This document shows positions 1-8,061 of a stretch of 19,808 nt of DNA, piece by piece (position 1 is the first letter of the stretch; every line of letters begins with the position of its first letter). The notes below the pieces were generated by a model, which worked only from the letters and a program-made list of their open reading frames with translations, was not told where the DNA came from and did not search any database. The stretch is from UBA9410 sp036123635 (GTDB lineage Bacteria; Actinomycetota; Acidimicrobiia; Acidimicrobiales; MedAcidi-G1): positions 1 to 19,808 of the forward strand of contig JAZADL010000077.1 of NCBI GenBank assembly GCA_036123635.1, read 5' to 3'. The position numbers and the translations under genes were made by a program.

Positions 1-959
1 ACGCGTGTGCCACTGGGGCCACCGCCCTACGTGCCGTCTATCTCTCTATTAGGGCCGGGGAGGCCCAGATGGGCCTGGCTTTCGGCGTCGAACAGATGGG
101 CAAAATGGGCCTTCTGCGTGGCGGCGCCAAGGACGACGCCAACGTCTACGAGCCCTCGGGCCGATATGGGGCGGTGACCGGCGTCGACGGGATCCTGGGA
201 ACTGAGACCATGCCGGGCGTGTTCGCCCAGGCCGGCATGGAGTACGCCTACGAGAACGAAGGGGTGGGCTTCGAACAGTTCGCCCGGGTGGCTTACAAGA
301 ACCACCTGCACTCCACACTGAACCCGCTGGCCCAGTATCGCAAGGAGTTCTCCATGGAGGAGATCATGGGCTCTCCGGTGCAGAGCTATCCGAACACCCT
401 GCTGATGTGCTGCCCGACCGGCGATGGGGCGGCGGCCGCCGTGCTGGTGTCCGAGGAACGCCTCAGGTCCCTACCCGGCGAGGTCCAGAAGCGGGCGGTG
501 AAGATCTCAGCGTCGGTCCTGACCTCTGACCCATGGGTGGAGAGCGGCCAGGTGCAGCCCGACGTGAACACTCTGACCCGCAATGCTGCCGCCCAGGCCT
601 ACGAGGTGGCCGGCGTGGGTCCCGAGGACCTCGACCTGGTGGAGTTACACGACTGCTTTGCGACCGCTGAGCTCATTCACTACGACAACCTGGGTCTCTG
701 CGAGCGGGGCGGAGCCGGTGAGTTCATCGATTCGGGTGGTCCGTTCCGCGACGGGAGGACCCCGGTCAACGTGTCGGGTGGACTGATCTCCAAGGGGCAT
801 CCGATCGGGGCGACCGGGGTGGCCAACGTCTACGAGGTAACCACCCATCTGCGGGGCGAGGCCGGCGACCGTCAGGTCGAGGGCGCCAGGGTCGGCTTGG
901 CTCACGTGATCGGCCTCGGTTCGGCCTGCGGTATCCACATCCTGGAGAAGGCCGCCTAA
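1..959 (+). CDS. Thiolase of the SCP-x / lipid-transfer type, 5' truncated by the window edge
   Basis: C-terminal part (about 318 codons) of a thiolase, a family that makes or cleaves the carbon-carbon bond of beta-ketoacyl-CoA. The open frame reaches the left edge; its first complete codons read A-C-A-T-G-A, so the Cys at 6-8 is probably the nucleophilic Cys of the N-A-C-A-T-G motif. The ATG at 69 is therefore internal. Further conserved blocks are HDCFATAEL (near 648-674), GGLISKGHPIGATG (near 778-819) with the catalytic His, and GLGSACGIH near the end with the second Cys. The HDCF block followed by LGLCERG is typical of SCP-x-like thiolases (steroid side-chain or branched acyl-CoA degradation, often called lipid-transfer proteins) rather than acetyl-CoA acetyltransferases. 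The family call is firm; the substrate cannot be read. It converges on the DUF255 gene, with 51 bp between the stops and no clear terminator. Confidence 0.9.
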   Translation, partial: ACATGATALRAVYLSIRAGEAQMGLAFGVEQMGKMGLLRGGAKDDANVYEPSGRYGAVTGVDGILGTETMPGVFAQAGMEYAYENEGVGFEQFARVAYKNHLHSTLNPLAQYRKEFSMEEIMGSPVQSYPNTLLMCCPTGDGAAAAVLVSEERLRSLPGEVQKRAVKISASVLTSDPWVESGQVQPDVNTLTRNAAAQAYEVAGVGPEDLDLVELHDCFATAELIHYDNLGLCERGGAGEFIDSGGPFRDGRTPVNVSGGLISKGHPIGATGVANVYEVTTHLRGEAGDRQVEGARVGLAHVIGLGSACGIHILEKAA

Positions 960-1010
960 CCGTCGTCGGAGGCGATGGTCTTTACTGGCAATTCTGGGGC
1001 TGGGATCGTC

Positions 1011-2981
<1,971 letters not shown>

Positions 2982-2988
2982 CGCTCGG

Positions 2989-2994
2989 ACCCTA
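2989..2994 (-). promoter_or_regulatory. Putative leaderless -10 box of the DUF255 gene
   Basis: On the minus strand, TAGGGT is followed by 7 nt and then GTG 2981. It fits TANNNT, and no Shine-Dalgarno sequence is needed if the transcript starts at or next to the GTG. No convincing -35 is visible. The call rests mainly on the same arrangement recurring at other genes in this window. Confidence 0.5.
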
Positions 2995-3031
2995 CTGATG
3001 AGCCGTTGACCTTCTGGAATCGTCCCACTGG

Positions 3032-3037
3032 CAGACT
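3032..3037 (+). promoter_or_regulatory. Possible weak -10 box of menA
   Basis: CAGACT is followed by 6 nt and ATG 3044. It keeps only A2 and T6 of TANNNT. A TTGACC lies upstream at 3006-3011, but the 20-bp spacer is longer than optimal, so this is tentative. The same hexamer precedes the membrane-protein gene at 4986. Confidence 0.3.
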
Positions 3038-3043
3038 CCGGGG

Positions 3044-3907
3044 ATGAGACGGTGGATCCTTGGGGCGAGACCTTGGACCCTTCCGGCCGCCATGGTCCCT
3101 GTTCTGGTGGGGACAGCGGTGGCCGCGGGGACTGGTGTGGTCTGGTGGCGAGCCGCCGCAGCGCTGGTGGTGGCCCTGGCCCTCCAGGTGGCGACCAATT
3201 ACGCAAATGACCTGTCTGACGGTCTGCGGGGAACCGACGGTTCGGAACGCGTCGGTCCGACCCGTCTAGTAGGTGGGGGCTTGGCGACCCCCGAGGAAGT
3301 CCGGGTGGCCATGCTGGGAGCTTTCGCCTTGGCTTCCGTGGCGGGTCTCAGCCTGGCCGCCGCTGTGACCCCGTGGCTGCTCGTAGTGGGAGCGGCGTCG
3401 GTAGCTGCCGGGTGGTTTTACACCGGCGGATCCCGGCCGTATGGCTACCGGGGGCTGGGTGAGGTGTTCGTGTTCGCCTTCTTCGGCCTGGTGGCCACGG
3501 TAGGTAGCACCTACGTGCATCAGCAGCGAATGCCAGGTTTGGCCTGGCTGGCTGCTGTTGCCGTGGGGTTCTTGGCCTGCTCCCTCCTGGTCATCAACAA
3601 CCTGCGCGACCGGTTGGGTGACGAGAAGGCGGGGAAGCGGACGTTGGCCGTTCGGCTGGGTGACCGCCGGACCCGGTTGTTGTACGTGGCACTCCTTGAC
3701 GGCTCCCTGATCGTGGGGTCGTTGTGCGCCCTGTTCCGACCATGGGCCGTCCTGGTGCTGGTCGCTGGCTTGATAACTGGACCGCCAGTCCGCAGCGTGC
3801 TGGCGGGAGCCGAAGGTCCAGACCTGGTGGATGTGCTGGCTCAAACCGGAAAGATCCAGATGACGGCCGGGGTGTTGTTAGCCCTAGGCCTAGCTCTATC
3901 GGCGTGA
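3044..3907 (+). CDS. menA: 1,4-dihydroxy-2-naphthoate polyprenyltransferase
   Basis: 287-aa integral-membrane UbiA-superfamily prenyltransferase. MenA joins a polyprenyl diphosphate to 1,4-dihydroxy-2-naphthoate, giving demethylmenaquinone, the membrane-bound step of menaquinone synthesis. Two Asp-rich motifs are visible: NYANDLSDG at 52-60, followed by GPTRLVGGG, and INNLRDRLGDEKAGKRTLAVRLG-type sequence at 184-206. About eight hydrophobic segments fill the rest (for example 36-52, 92-125, 141-156, 165-184 and 212-240). The length and motif wording fit MenA better than UbiA or the digeranylgeranylglyceryl enzymes. ATG 3044 is the natural start because homology begins at once (WILGARPWTLPAA). 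It converges tail to tail with menG, the next enzyme of the pathway, with only 10 bp between the genes. Confidence 0.92.
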   Translation: MRRWILGARPWTLPAAMVPVLVGTAVAAGTGVVWWRAAAALVVALALQVATNYANDLSDGLRGTDGSERVGPTRLVGGGLATPEEVRVAMLGAFALASVAGLSLAAAVTPWLLVVGAASVAAGWFYTGGSRPYGYRGLGEVFVFAFFGLVATVGSTYVHQQRMPGLAWLAAVAVGFLACSLLVINNLRDRLGDEKAGKRTLAVRLGDRRTRLLYVALLDGSLIVGSLCALFRPWAVLVLVAGLITGPPVRSVLAGAEGPDLVDVLAQTGKIQMTAGVLLALGLALSA

Positions 3908-3917
3908 CCGGCTGGTT

Positions 3918-4634
3918 TTAGGCCCGGCTAGCGGTCAACAGTTGGGCGATGCCGCCGCTGAATCGGTCCTTGGTCACCTCGGCGAATCCCGCGGCGGCAA
4001 TGGTGGCCAACAGGTCGGCTTCGGATGGGAGGTAGGCCACCGAACGGGGCAGATACCGGTAGGCACTCCGGTCCGACAGGAGCCCACCGATGAACGGAAC
4101 CACTCGACCAAAGTAGATGCCGTGGCCGAGACGGAGCGCAGGACTACGTGGCCGGTCGACTTCTAGTAGGGCGATTCGTCCGCGGGGCCGGAGTACCCGG
4201 ACCAACTCGGCCAGGAAGGGCTCCAGGGCGGTCAAGTTCCGGAGAGCGAACCCGCAGGTGATCCCGTCCACAGATTGATCGGCCACCGGGAGTCGGAGGG
4301 CGTCGGCGTGGACGAGTGGAGCGTCGGTGGTGGCAGCGGAAAGCATTCCCCAGGAGAGATCTATGCCGACGACTTGGTGGCCGGCGGTTTCTAGGTCCCG
4401 GCACAGGTCCCCAGTTCCGCAGGCCAGGTCCAGCACGGTGGAACCGGCCGGCAAGCCCAGTCGGAGGACCGCACGTTGCCGCCAACGGACATCCAGTCGG
4501 AACGTCATGATCCGGTTGACTAGGTCGTAGCGGGGGGCGATGGCGTCGAACATGGACCGTACCGCGGCGGCTTTTTTGGCGCCCTGTGGGAGGGGGCATG
4601 AGGGATCGGAAAACTGGGCGCCAGAGATGGTCAC
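3918..4634 (-). CDS. menG: Demethylmenaquinone methyltransferase (UbiE/MenG)
   Basis: 238-aa class I SAM-dependent methyltransferase that methylates demethylmenaquinone, the last step of menaquinone synthesis. The UbiE/MenG signature FDAIAPRYDLVN lies at 29-40, SAM motif I VLDLACGTGD at 67-76, the acidic residue of motif II in GIDLS (90-94), and CGFALRNL at 127-134. All are characteristic, and the length is normal (230-250 aa). The start is GTG 4634, 13 nt after the stop of the upstream membrane-protein gene, with a weak GGACGGA before it; the roughly 25-residue lead before the first motif is usual. It is probably the last gene of the mshD-rlmN-membrane protein-menG run. Facing menA, it places two consecutive pathway steps in adjacent genes. 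A quinone specificity other than menaquinone cannot be excluded, but the neighbour supports MenG. Confidence 0.92.
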   Translation of the reverse strand: MTISGAQFSDPSCPLPQGAKKAAAVRSMFDAIAPRYDLVNRIMTFRLDVRWRQRAVLRLGLPAGSTVLDLACGTGDLCRDLETAGHQVVGIDLSWGMLSAATTDAPLVHADALRLPVADQSVDGITCGFALRNLTALEPFLAELVRVLRPRGRIALLEVDRPRSPALRLGHGIYFGRVVPFIGGLLSDRSAYRYLPRSVAYLPSEADLLATIAAAGFAEVTKDRFSGGIAQLLTASRA

Positions 4635-4647
4635 GGATTCCGTCCGC

Positions 4648-4986
4648 TCACCGGAACCAGATGCGTTGGTGTTCTCGACTGGTGGGGTGAAGCAGGAGGA
4701 CCAGTAAGACCACTGGGAAGAGCAAGATCAGTGCCGTTGTCACCGGGTTACCCAGGCCGTACCACCGCAGGCGCCAGACCACAGCTAGTACGGCCGCTAG
4801 GACGCCCAGACGCCAGCCCCAGCGACGGTCGTTGGCCAGCCCCCAGGCGGCGGGAAACATGGCCGCGCCCACCATCGCCAAGAAGGGGCCTCGTACCAGG
4901 TTGAACAACCCCTCGATGTAGAGGAGCATCGTGGCGCTAAGCAGCGTTTGGGGATGGAGGCGGTTCAGCCAGCTTCGGCCTTGCAT
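4648..4986 (-). CDS. Small membrane protein with about four transmembrane helices
   Basis: Not recognised as a named family. From ATG 4986 it encodes 112 residues, mostly hydrophobic, with likely membrane segments near 14-29, 33-50, 58-72 and 82-100. Short Arg/Trp-rich turns (NDRRWGWRL at 52-60, WRLRWYG at 71-77) and a hydrophilic, basic C-terminus separate them. The frame stays open upstream to 5181, but that extension runs into rlmN and is not hydrophobic, so the internal ATG is preferred. CAGACT sits 7 nt before this ATG. The gene lies between rlmN (55 bp upstream) and menG (13 bp downstream) in the same direction, so it is probably co-transcribed with menG. A link to quinone metabolism is only a guess from position. 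Confidence 0.7.
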   Translation of the reverse strand: MQGRSWLNRLHPQTLLSATMLLYIEGLFNLVRGPFLAMVGAAMFPAAWGLANDRRWGWRLGVLAAVLAVVWRLRWYGLGNPVTTALILLFPVVLLVLLLHPTSREHQRIWFR

Positions 4987-4993
4987 GATTGCC

Positions 4994-4999
4994 AGTCTG
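4994..4999 (-). promoter_or_regulatory. Possible weak -10 box of the small membrane protein gene
   Basis: On the minus strand CAGACT is followed by 7 nt and ATG 4986, the same hexamer and near-identical spacing as at menA. It would be an internal promoter for the membrane protein and menG after rlmN. Tentative, since the first T of TANNNT is missing. Confidence 0.3.
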
Positions 5000-5041
5000 T
5001 CAGCGCCAAGGTGCGATCCACCCAGATCGGAGGTTCGCCGA

Positions 5042-6127
5042 TCAGGTAGCGGGTTGACGGCGGATGGGAGCAGCCACCGCGATATTGGCCCGGCCGGCGC
5101 GGAGTTGGCCGCAGGCGGCGTCGATTTCGGTTCCACGGGTCCGTCGGATTGTGGCGTTAGAGCCATGGGAGCGCAGCTCATCTGCGAAGGCCCGAATTCG
5201 GTCGGGAGGTGAGCCGACGGTGGGCCATCCGGGTGTGGGGTTCAGCGGGATCAGGTTGACGTGGGCACCAAGCGGTCGGGCGTAGGCGGCCAGCCGCCAG
5301 GCATCTTCGGGACGGTCGTTGGTGCCGTCGATGAGGGCCCACTCGAATGAAAGCCGTCGACCGGTGAACGTCACGTGTTCCTGACAAGCCTCGGCCAGCT
5401 CGGCCAGAGGCCACCGCCGGTTGATGGGGACCAGCTCATTTCGAAGCTCGTCATCGGCGGCGTGAAGGGAGACAGCTAGGTTGACGGGAAGGGACTCTGT
5501 GGCCAGGCGACGGATACCGGGAACTAGACCCACGGTGGAGATGGTGAGGTGCCGGGCTGATAGCCCGAGGCCGCCATGGATCCGCTCTACGGCCGCCCAG
5601 GTTCGGTCGTAGTTGGCCAGGGGCTCGCCCATGCCCATGAAAACCACGTTGGAGATCCGACGCTCGCCGGCCTCGACTTGGGCCCTGACCACCTGTTCTA
5701 CGATCTCCCCGACGGTTAGGTGGCGGTCGAAACCCATCTGGCCGGTGGCACAGAACCCGCAGGCCATGGCGCAACCGGCCTGGGTGCTCACACAGACCGT
5801 AGAACGGTTCCGGTAGTGCATGAGCACCGTCTCGATGAGAGTGCCGTCAGCGAGACGCCACAGCCACTTCACAGTCCTTCCCTGGTCGCCTACCGAGCGG
5901 GTGTCTTCCACGAGGGCGGCGGGGAGGTGTTTGGTCAGGTTCTGACGGAGGGAGGCGGGCAGCGTGGTCATCTCCTCCGGTTCAGCCAGGTCGTGGTATA
6001 GACCACGCCAGAGTTGATCTAGGCGGTAAGCGGGCTGGTCGACCAGCAGGTCAGCCAAAGCCTCGCGATCCAGGTCGTACCGGCTTGTGGGAAGACCCCC
6101 GGTCGGCGGAGAAGCTTCGATGGTCAC
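5042..6127 (-). CDS. rlmN: Dual-specificity 23S rRNA A2503 / tRNA A37 C2-methyltransferase RlmN
   Basis: 361-aa radical-SAM enzyme that methylates C2 of adenosine 2503 in 23S rRNA and, in studied bacteria, A37 of some tRNAs. The [4Fe-4S] CxxxCxxC motif is C119-C123-C126 in GCAMACGFCATGQMGF. The C-terminal Cys needed for RNA release is C339, in the conserved IDAACGQLR block. GMGEPLANYD (about 176-185) is the radical-SAM GGE-like motif, and SLHA with NLIPLNP further support RlmN over Cfr. The length matches the family. It starts at GTG 6127, whose GTGA overlaps the mshD stop by 4 bp, so it is probably translationally coupled to mshD. No missing residues were noticed. Confidence 0.95.
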   Translation of the reverse strand: MTIEASPPTGGLPTSRYDLDREALADLLVDQPAYRLDQLWRGLYHDLAEPEEMTTLPASLRQNLTKHLPAALVEDTRSVGDQGRTVKWLWRLADGTLIETVLMHYRNRSTVCVSTQAGCAMACGFCATGQMGFDRHLTVGEIVEQVVRAQVEAGERRISNVVFMGMGEPLANYDRTWAAVERIHGGLGLSARHLTISTVGLVPGIRRLATESLPVNLAVSLHAADDELRNELVPINRRWPLAELAEACQEHVTFTGRRLSFEWALIDGTNDRPEDAWRLAAYARPLGAHVNLIPLNPTPGWPTVGSPPDRIRAFADELRSHGSNATIRRTRGTEIDAACGQLRAGRANIAVAAPIRRQPAT

Positions 6128-6903
6128 CGGATGATGCGCTGGTAGGAGCGATTGGTGAACTCAGTCTCGAATCCGAGCCCCCGGTACAGGCGAAGGGCGG
6201 GCCGGTTGTCGGATTCCACGTAGAGGATGGCGGTTCGGAGACGACAGCCCGTCAGGTGGGCCAGTCCGGCAAGAGTGAGTGCCCGGCCCAGTCCCTTCCC
6301 ATGGTGCTCGGGATGGACGGCGATTGCGTAGATCTCGCCCACGGGCGGGTCTTGGTCGGAGTGAATTTTTGTCCAGCAGAAGCCGATGAGGTTGTCTCCG
6401 ACCTCGTGGAGCAAAAAGCCGTTGGGGTCGTACCAAGTCTCACCCTGGCGGGCCTTTAGGTCAGTGTCGGTCATGTTCCCCTGGTCAGGGTGCCAGTCGA
6501 AGGCCAGGTTGTTCACAGTTAGAAAGGCTTCGGCGTCTCCGGGCGTGAAGGCTCGGGTCGAGAGGTCGGTGGCCAACGCCGGTAGTTCGCGACGGAGCCG
6601 CAGAAGGTCGCGGGTGGGAGCGAAGCCAGCCGACGTAGGGACATGGTCATCCTGCGGGCCAACCCGTTCGACCCAGTACTCCAGCCGTCCACCTCCCTGG
6701 AGACCAACGGCCTGCGTGGCGGCTTCAAGGAGTCGACGCTCCCGGTCAGCGGTGGTCCCGCGGTCGGCGGTGGTCTCGGTGGCGGTGTCCAGGTCGGCCA
6801 GATTGACCTCAAGCCGCCATCGGGTCAGCTCGCCGTCCGGGGTTCGACCGGCACCAGTCAGGGTGGCGGTATCGGTTCCGTCTGAGACGGTGAACCGGTC
6901 CAT
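6124..6903 (-). CDS. mshD: Mycothiol synthase-like GNAT acetyltransferase
   Basis: 259-aa GNAT-fold protein resembling MshD, which acetylates the cysteine amine of Cys-GlcN-Ins in the last step of mycothiol synthesis. The C-terminal domain is clearly MshD-like: FLTVNNLAF, HPDQGNMT, TWYDPNGFLL, GFCWTKIH, then the acetyl-CoA loop VHPEHHGKGLGRAL at about 196-209, and ILYVESDNRPALRLYRGLGF. The N-terminal half is less conserved and would be the degenerate first GNAT domain of two-domain MshD. The frame extends to GTG 6948, but ATG 6903 is preferred: TAGCCT lies 8 nt upstream, and a longer form would overlap nth. It is somewhat shorter than the roughly 300 aa of mycobacterial MshD. Another GNAT substrate is possible. 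The call supports an actinobacterial host. Confidence 0.82.
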   Translation of the reverse strand: MDRFTVSDGTDTATLTGAGRTPDGELTRWRLEVNLADLDTATETTADRGTTADRERRLLEAATQAVGLQGGGRLEYWVERVGPQDDHVPTSAGFAPTRDLLRLRRELPALATDLSTRAFTPGDAEAFLTVNNLAFDWHPDQGNMTDTDLKARQGETWYDPNGFLLHEVGDNLIGFCWTKIHSDQDPPVGEIYAIAVHPEHHGKGLGRALTLAGLAHLTGCRLRTAILYVESDNRPALRLYRGLGFETEFTNRSYQRIIR

Positions 6904-6911
6904 GGGCGCTG

Positions 6912-6917
6912 AGGCTA
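6912..6917 (-). promoter_or_regulatory. Putative -10 box of mshD, overlapping the nth -10 box
   Basis: On the minus strand TAGCCT is followed by 8 nt and ATG 6903. Its last two bases on the plus strand (TA at 6916-6917) are shared with the plus-strand TACCGT of nth. It is the same hexamer as upstream of trpC. Confidence 0.5.
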
Positions 6918-6921
6918 CCGT
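6916..6921 (+). promoter_or_regulatory. Putative -10 box of nth, overlapping the mshD -10 box
   Basis: TACCGT is followed by 8 nt and GTG 6930, mirroring the 8-nt distance on the mshD side. The same hexamer precedes the GroES-like gene. No clear -35 is seen in either direction. Confidence 0.45.
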
Positions 6922-6929
6922 CGACCCCT

Positions 6930-7571
6930 GTGGGACGACCGAGATCACCTGGGGGACGGGCAGCCGAGGTCCATCGTCGGCTGCAGGGCGAGTACCCGGC
7001 GGCCGAGTGCGAGTTGGACCACGTCAACCCCTTCCAGCTCCTAGCGGCCACGATCCTGTCGGCACAGTGCACGGATAAACGGGTGAACATGGTGACACCG
7101 GCGCTATTTGCCGCCTATCCCACCCCGGAGGACCTAGCGGGTGCTGTTCCCCACGAACTTGAGGAGATCGTCAGGTCAACCGGTTTTTACGCCAGCAAGG
7201 CCCGGAGCCTCCTTGGTATGGCTCAGCGGTTGGTTGAGGAGTACGACAGCGAGGTCCCGGGCAGGATGGCTGACCTGACATCACTCCCCGGAGTGGGTCG
7301 CAAGACCGCCAACGTGGTGCGCAGCGTGGCTCTAGACCTGCCTGGCCTTCCGGTGGATACCCACGTGGGGCGCCTGGCTCGGCGTCTGGCACTTACCACG
7401 GAGACCGATCCAGTCAAGGTGGAACGGGAACTCAATCCGATGGTGCCGGCCGCTGAGCGGGGCCGATTCAGTCTTCGTCTGATCCTCCACGGTCGACGGG
7501 TCTGTCCCAGCCGCAAACCCCGATGCGAGGAGTGCGTCCTCAACGACTTCTGTCCGGCGTCGGAGGTCTAA
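6930..7571 (+). CDS. nth: Endonuclease III (DNA glycosylase / AP lyase)
   Basis: 213-aa base-excision repair enzyme that removes oxidised pyrimidines and cleaves the abasic site. The helix-hairpin-helix LPGVGRKTANV (119-129) holds the catalytic Lys K125. The catalytic Asp is D143 in PVDTHVGRLARRL. Four Cys in a C-x6-C-x2-C-x5-C pattern (C192, C199, C202, C208) form the [4Fe-4S] cluster at the C-terminus. LLAATILSAQCTDKRVN (38-54) is the usual substrate-pocket block. GTG 6930 is preceded at 8 nt by TACCGT, and no Shine-Dalgarno sequence is evident. It is divergent from mshD; both genes deal with oxidative damage or thiol protection, so a shared promoter region would make sense, but that is inference. 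Confidence 0.95.
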   Translation: MGRPRSPGGRAAEVHRRLQGEYPAAECELDHVNPFQLLAATILSAQCTDKRVNMVTPALFAAYPTPEDLAGAVPHELEEIVRSTGFYASKARSLLGMAQRLVEEYDSEVPGRMADLTSLPGVGRKTANVVRSVALDLPGLPVDTHVGRLARRLALTTETDPVKVERELNPMVPAAERGRFSLRLILHGRRVCPSRKPRCEECVLNDFCPASEV

Positions 7572-7617
7572 GCCGAACTTTGAGCCGGTAGTGGAATCTC
7601 AGATAAATCTTTGAATA

Positions 7618-7629
7618 GGAACCGGTTCC
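7618..7629. repeat. Perfect 12-bp palindrome GGAACCGGTTCC
   Basis: Self-complementary GGAACCGGTTCC lies in the gap after nth, about 20 bp before a possible -10 (TAAGTT, 7649-7654). A perfect dyad there could be a regulator's operator or an RNA hairpin. Both are inference; only the symmetry is seen. Confidence 0.45.
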
Positions 7630-7646
7630 ACACCCAATGAGGGTGT
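7630..7646 (+). repeat. Perfect inverted repeat: 6-bp stem, 5-nt loop
   Basis: ACACCC (7630-7635), loop AATGA, GGGTGT (7641-7646), directly after the 12-bp palindrome. There is no T-run after it, so it is not a classical terminator. It could be the end of the nth mRNA or part of the control region of the small RNA downstream. Confidence 0.4.
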
Positions 7647-7648
7647 AG

Positions 7649-7654
7649 TAAGTT
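7649..7654 (+). promoter_or_regulatory. Possible -10 box of the candidate small RNA
   Basis: TAAGTT fits TANNNT and would start transcription about 6 nt downstream, at the first G of the GGCCGGGT hairpin (7660). The hexamer 17 bp upstream, TTCCAC, is a poor -35 and overlaps the palindrome. Confidence 0.3.
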
Positions 7655-7659
7655 CGCCC

Positions 7660-7749
7660 GGCCGGGTCCCGCCACCCGGCCTGCGAGGACCGGGTACCCG
7701 CCACCCACCTCGCCCGCTCGGCGCCCTACCGGGCGCCGAGCGTTTTTTT
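7660..7749 (+). ncRNA. Candidate structured small RNA with two C-rich hairpin loops (6C RNA-like) and terminator
   Basis: About 90 nt with no plausible ORF that folds into three consecutive hairpins. Hairpin A has arms GGCCGGGT (7660-7667) and ACCCGGCC (7674-7681) closing loop CCCGCC. Hairpin B has an outer stem GCGAGG (7683-7688) / CCTCGC (7708-7713) and an inner GGGT (7692-7695) / ACCC (7703-7706) closing loop ACCCGCC. The third is the terminator at 7715-7749. Both loops therefore have GGGT-(A)CCCGCC-ACCC form. Two adjacent hairpins with cytosine-rich loops are the hallmark of actinobacterial 6C RNA, though here each loop is CCCGCC rather than an unbroken run of C. The structure is read from the sequence; identity with 6C, expression and targets are inference. 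It lies between nth and the minus-strand 88-aa gene. Confidence 0.6.
7715..7749 (+). terminator. Strong rho-independent terminator
   Basis: Perfect 12-bp GC-rich stem CGCTCGGCGCCC / GGGCGCCGAGCG with loop TACC (7727-7730), followed by seven T (7743-7749). It acts on the plus strand and ends the candidate small RNA (and any nth read-through). On the minus strand no T-run follows the stem, so it should not terminate the 88-aa gene efficiently. Confidence 0.93.
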
Positions 7750-7775
7750 CGGATTATGGCAACGATCTTCCCTGT

Positions 7776-8042
7776 TCAGCGCCCTTTGGTGGTCCTTCGG
7801 AAGCGCTCCATTTCCCGGAGTGCTCCCCGGAGGTGCCGCTCGACCTCCAGGAGTGCCGAACGGTCTGTGGTCCGATCAGCGGTTTCCTCTCCAGCTAGGT
7901 CTTCGACTCGGCGGACCAAGTCGGCCAACTGGGTGGCCACCGACGACAACTCGGCGGCATGTTCGCGCTCCATGGCCGAAGTCTGGTCCCGCTGTCGCCG
8001 TCGGTCCAGCGACTCGAAAAGCCCTTCCGGCACGATGGGCAT
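7776..8042 (-). CDS. Small charged, probably coiled-coil protein
   Basis: Not recognised. From ATG 8042 it encodes 88 residues rich in Arg, Glu, Leu and Ala, with leucine/valine spacing suggesting two helical stretches (about 22-51 and 60-83) that could form a coiled coil. There is no signal peptide, membrane segment, Cys pair or known motif. The frame is open to 8165, but that part overlaps hisD and is Ser/Arg/Pro-rich, so ATG 8042 is preferred. On the minus strand CACGCT lies 8 nt upstream, only a weak -10 match, overlapping the hisD -10. It might be a spurious ORF opposite no other gene; the clean amphipathic pattern is the main argument that it is real. Confidence 0.55.
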   Translation of the reverse strand: MPIVPEGLFESLDRRRQRDQTSAMEREHAAELSSVATQLADLVRRVEDLAGEETADRTTDRSALLEVERHLRGALREMERFRRTTKGR

Positions 8043-8049
8043 CGGCCGG

Positions 8050-8055
8050 TAGCGT
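8050..8055 (+). promoter_or_regulatory. Putative leaderless -10 box of hisD and the his operon
   Basis: TAGCGT is followed by 6 nt and ATG 8062, which would put the transcription start on the A of the start codon. There is no Shine-Dalgarno-like leader and no clear -35. The identical hexamer precedes trpF. Confidence 0.55.
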
Positions 8056-8061
8056 GGCGGG

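Noticed and set aside
2982..3206. N-terminal extension of the DUF255 protein to a TTG start at 3206
   Set aside because: It overlaps menA in the opposite direction, is low-complexity Pro/Ser/Gly, and homology starts only after GTG 2981.
3266..3844. 192-aa minus-strand ORF opposite menA
   Set aside because: It lies fully inside menA, which has clear motifs; the composition is that of a shadow frame (Gln/His/Pro-rich, no domain).
7650..7714. CRISPR-like or tandem repeat because CCGGGT(A)CCCGCCACCC occurs twice
   Set aside because: There are only two imperfect copies, each contained in its own hairpin; a structured RNA explains them better than a repeat array.
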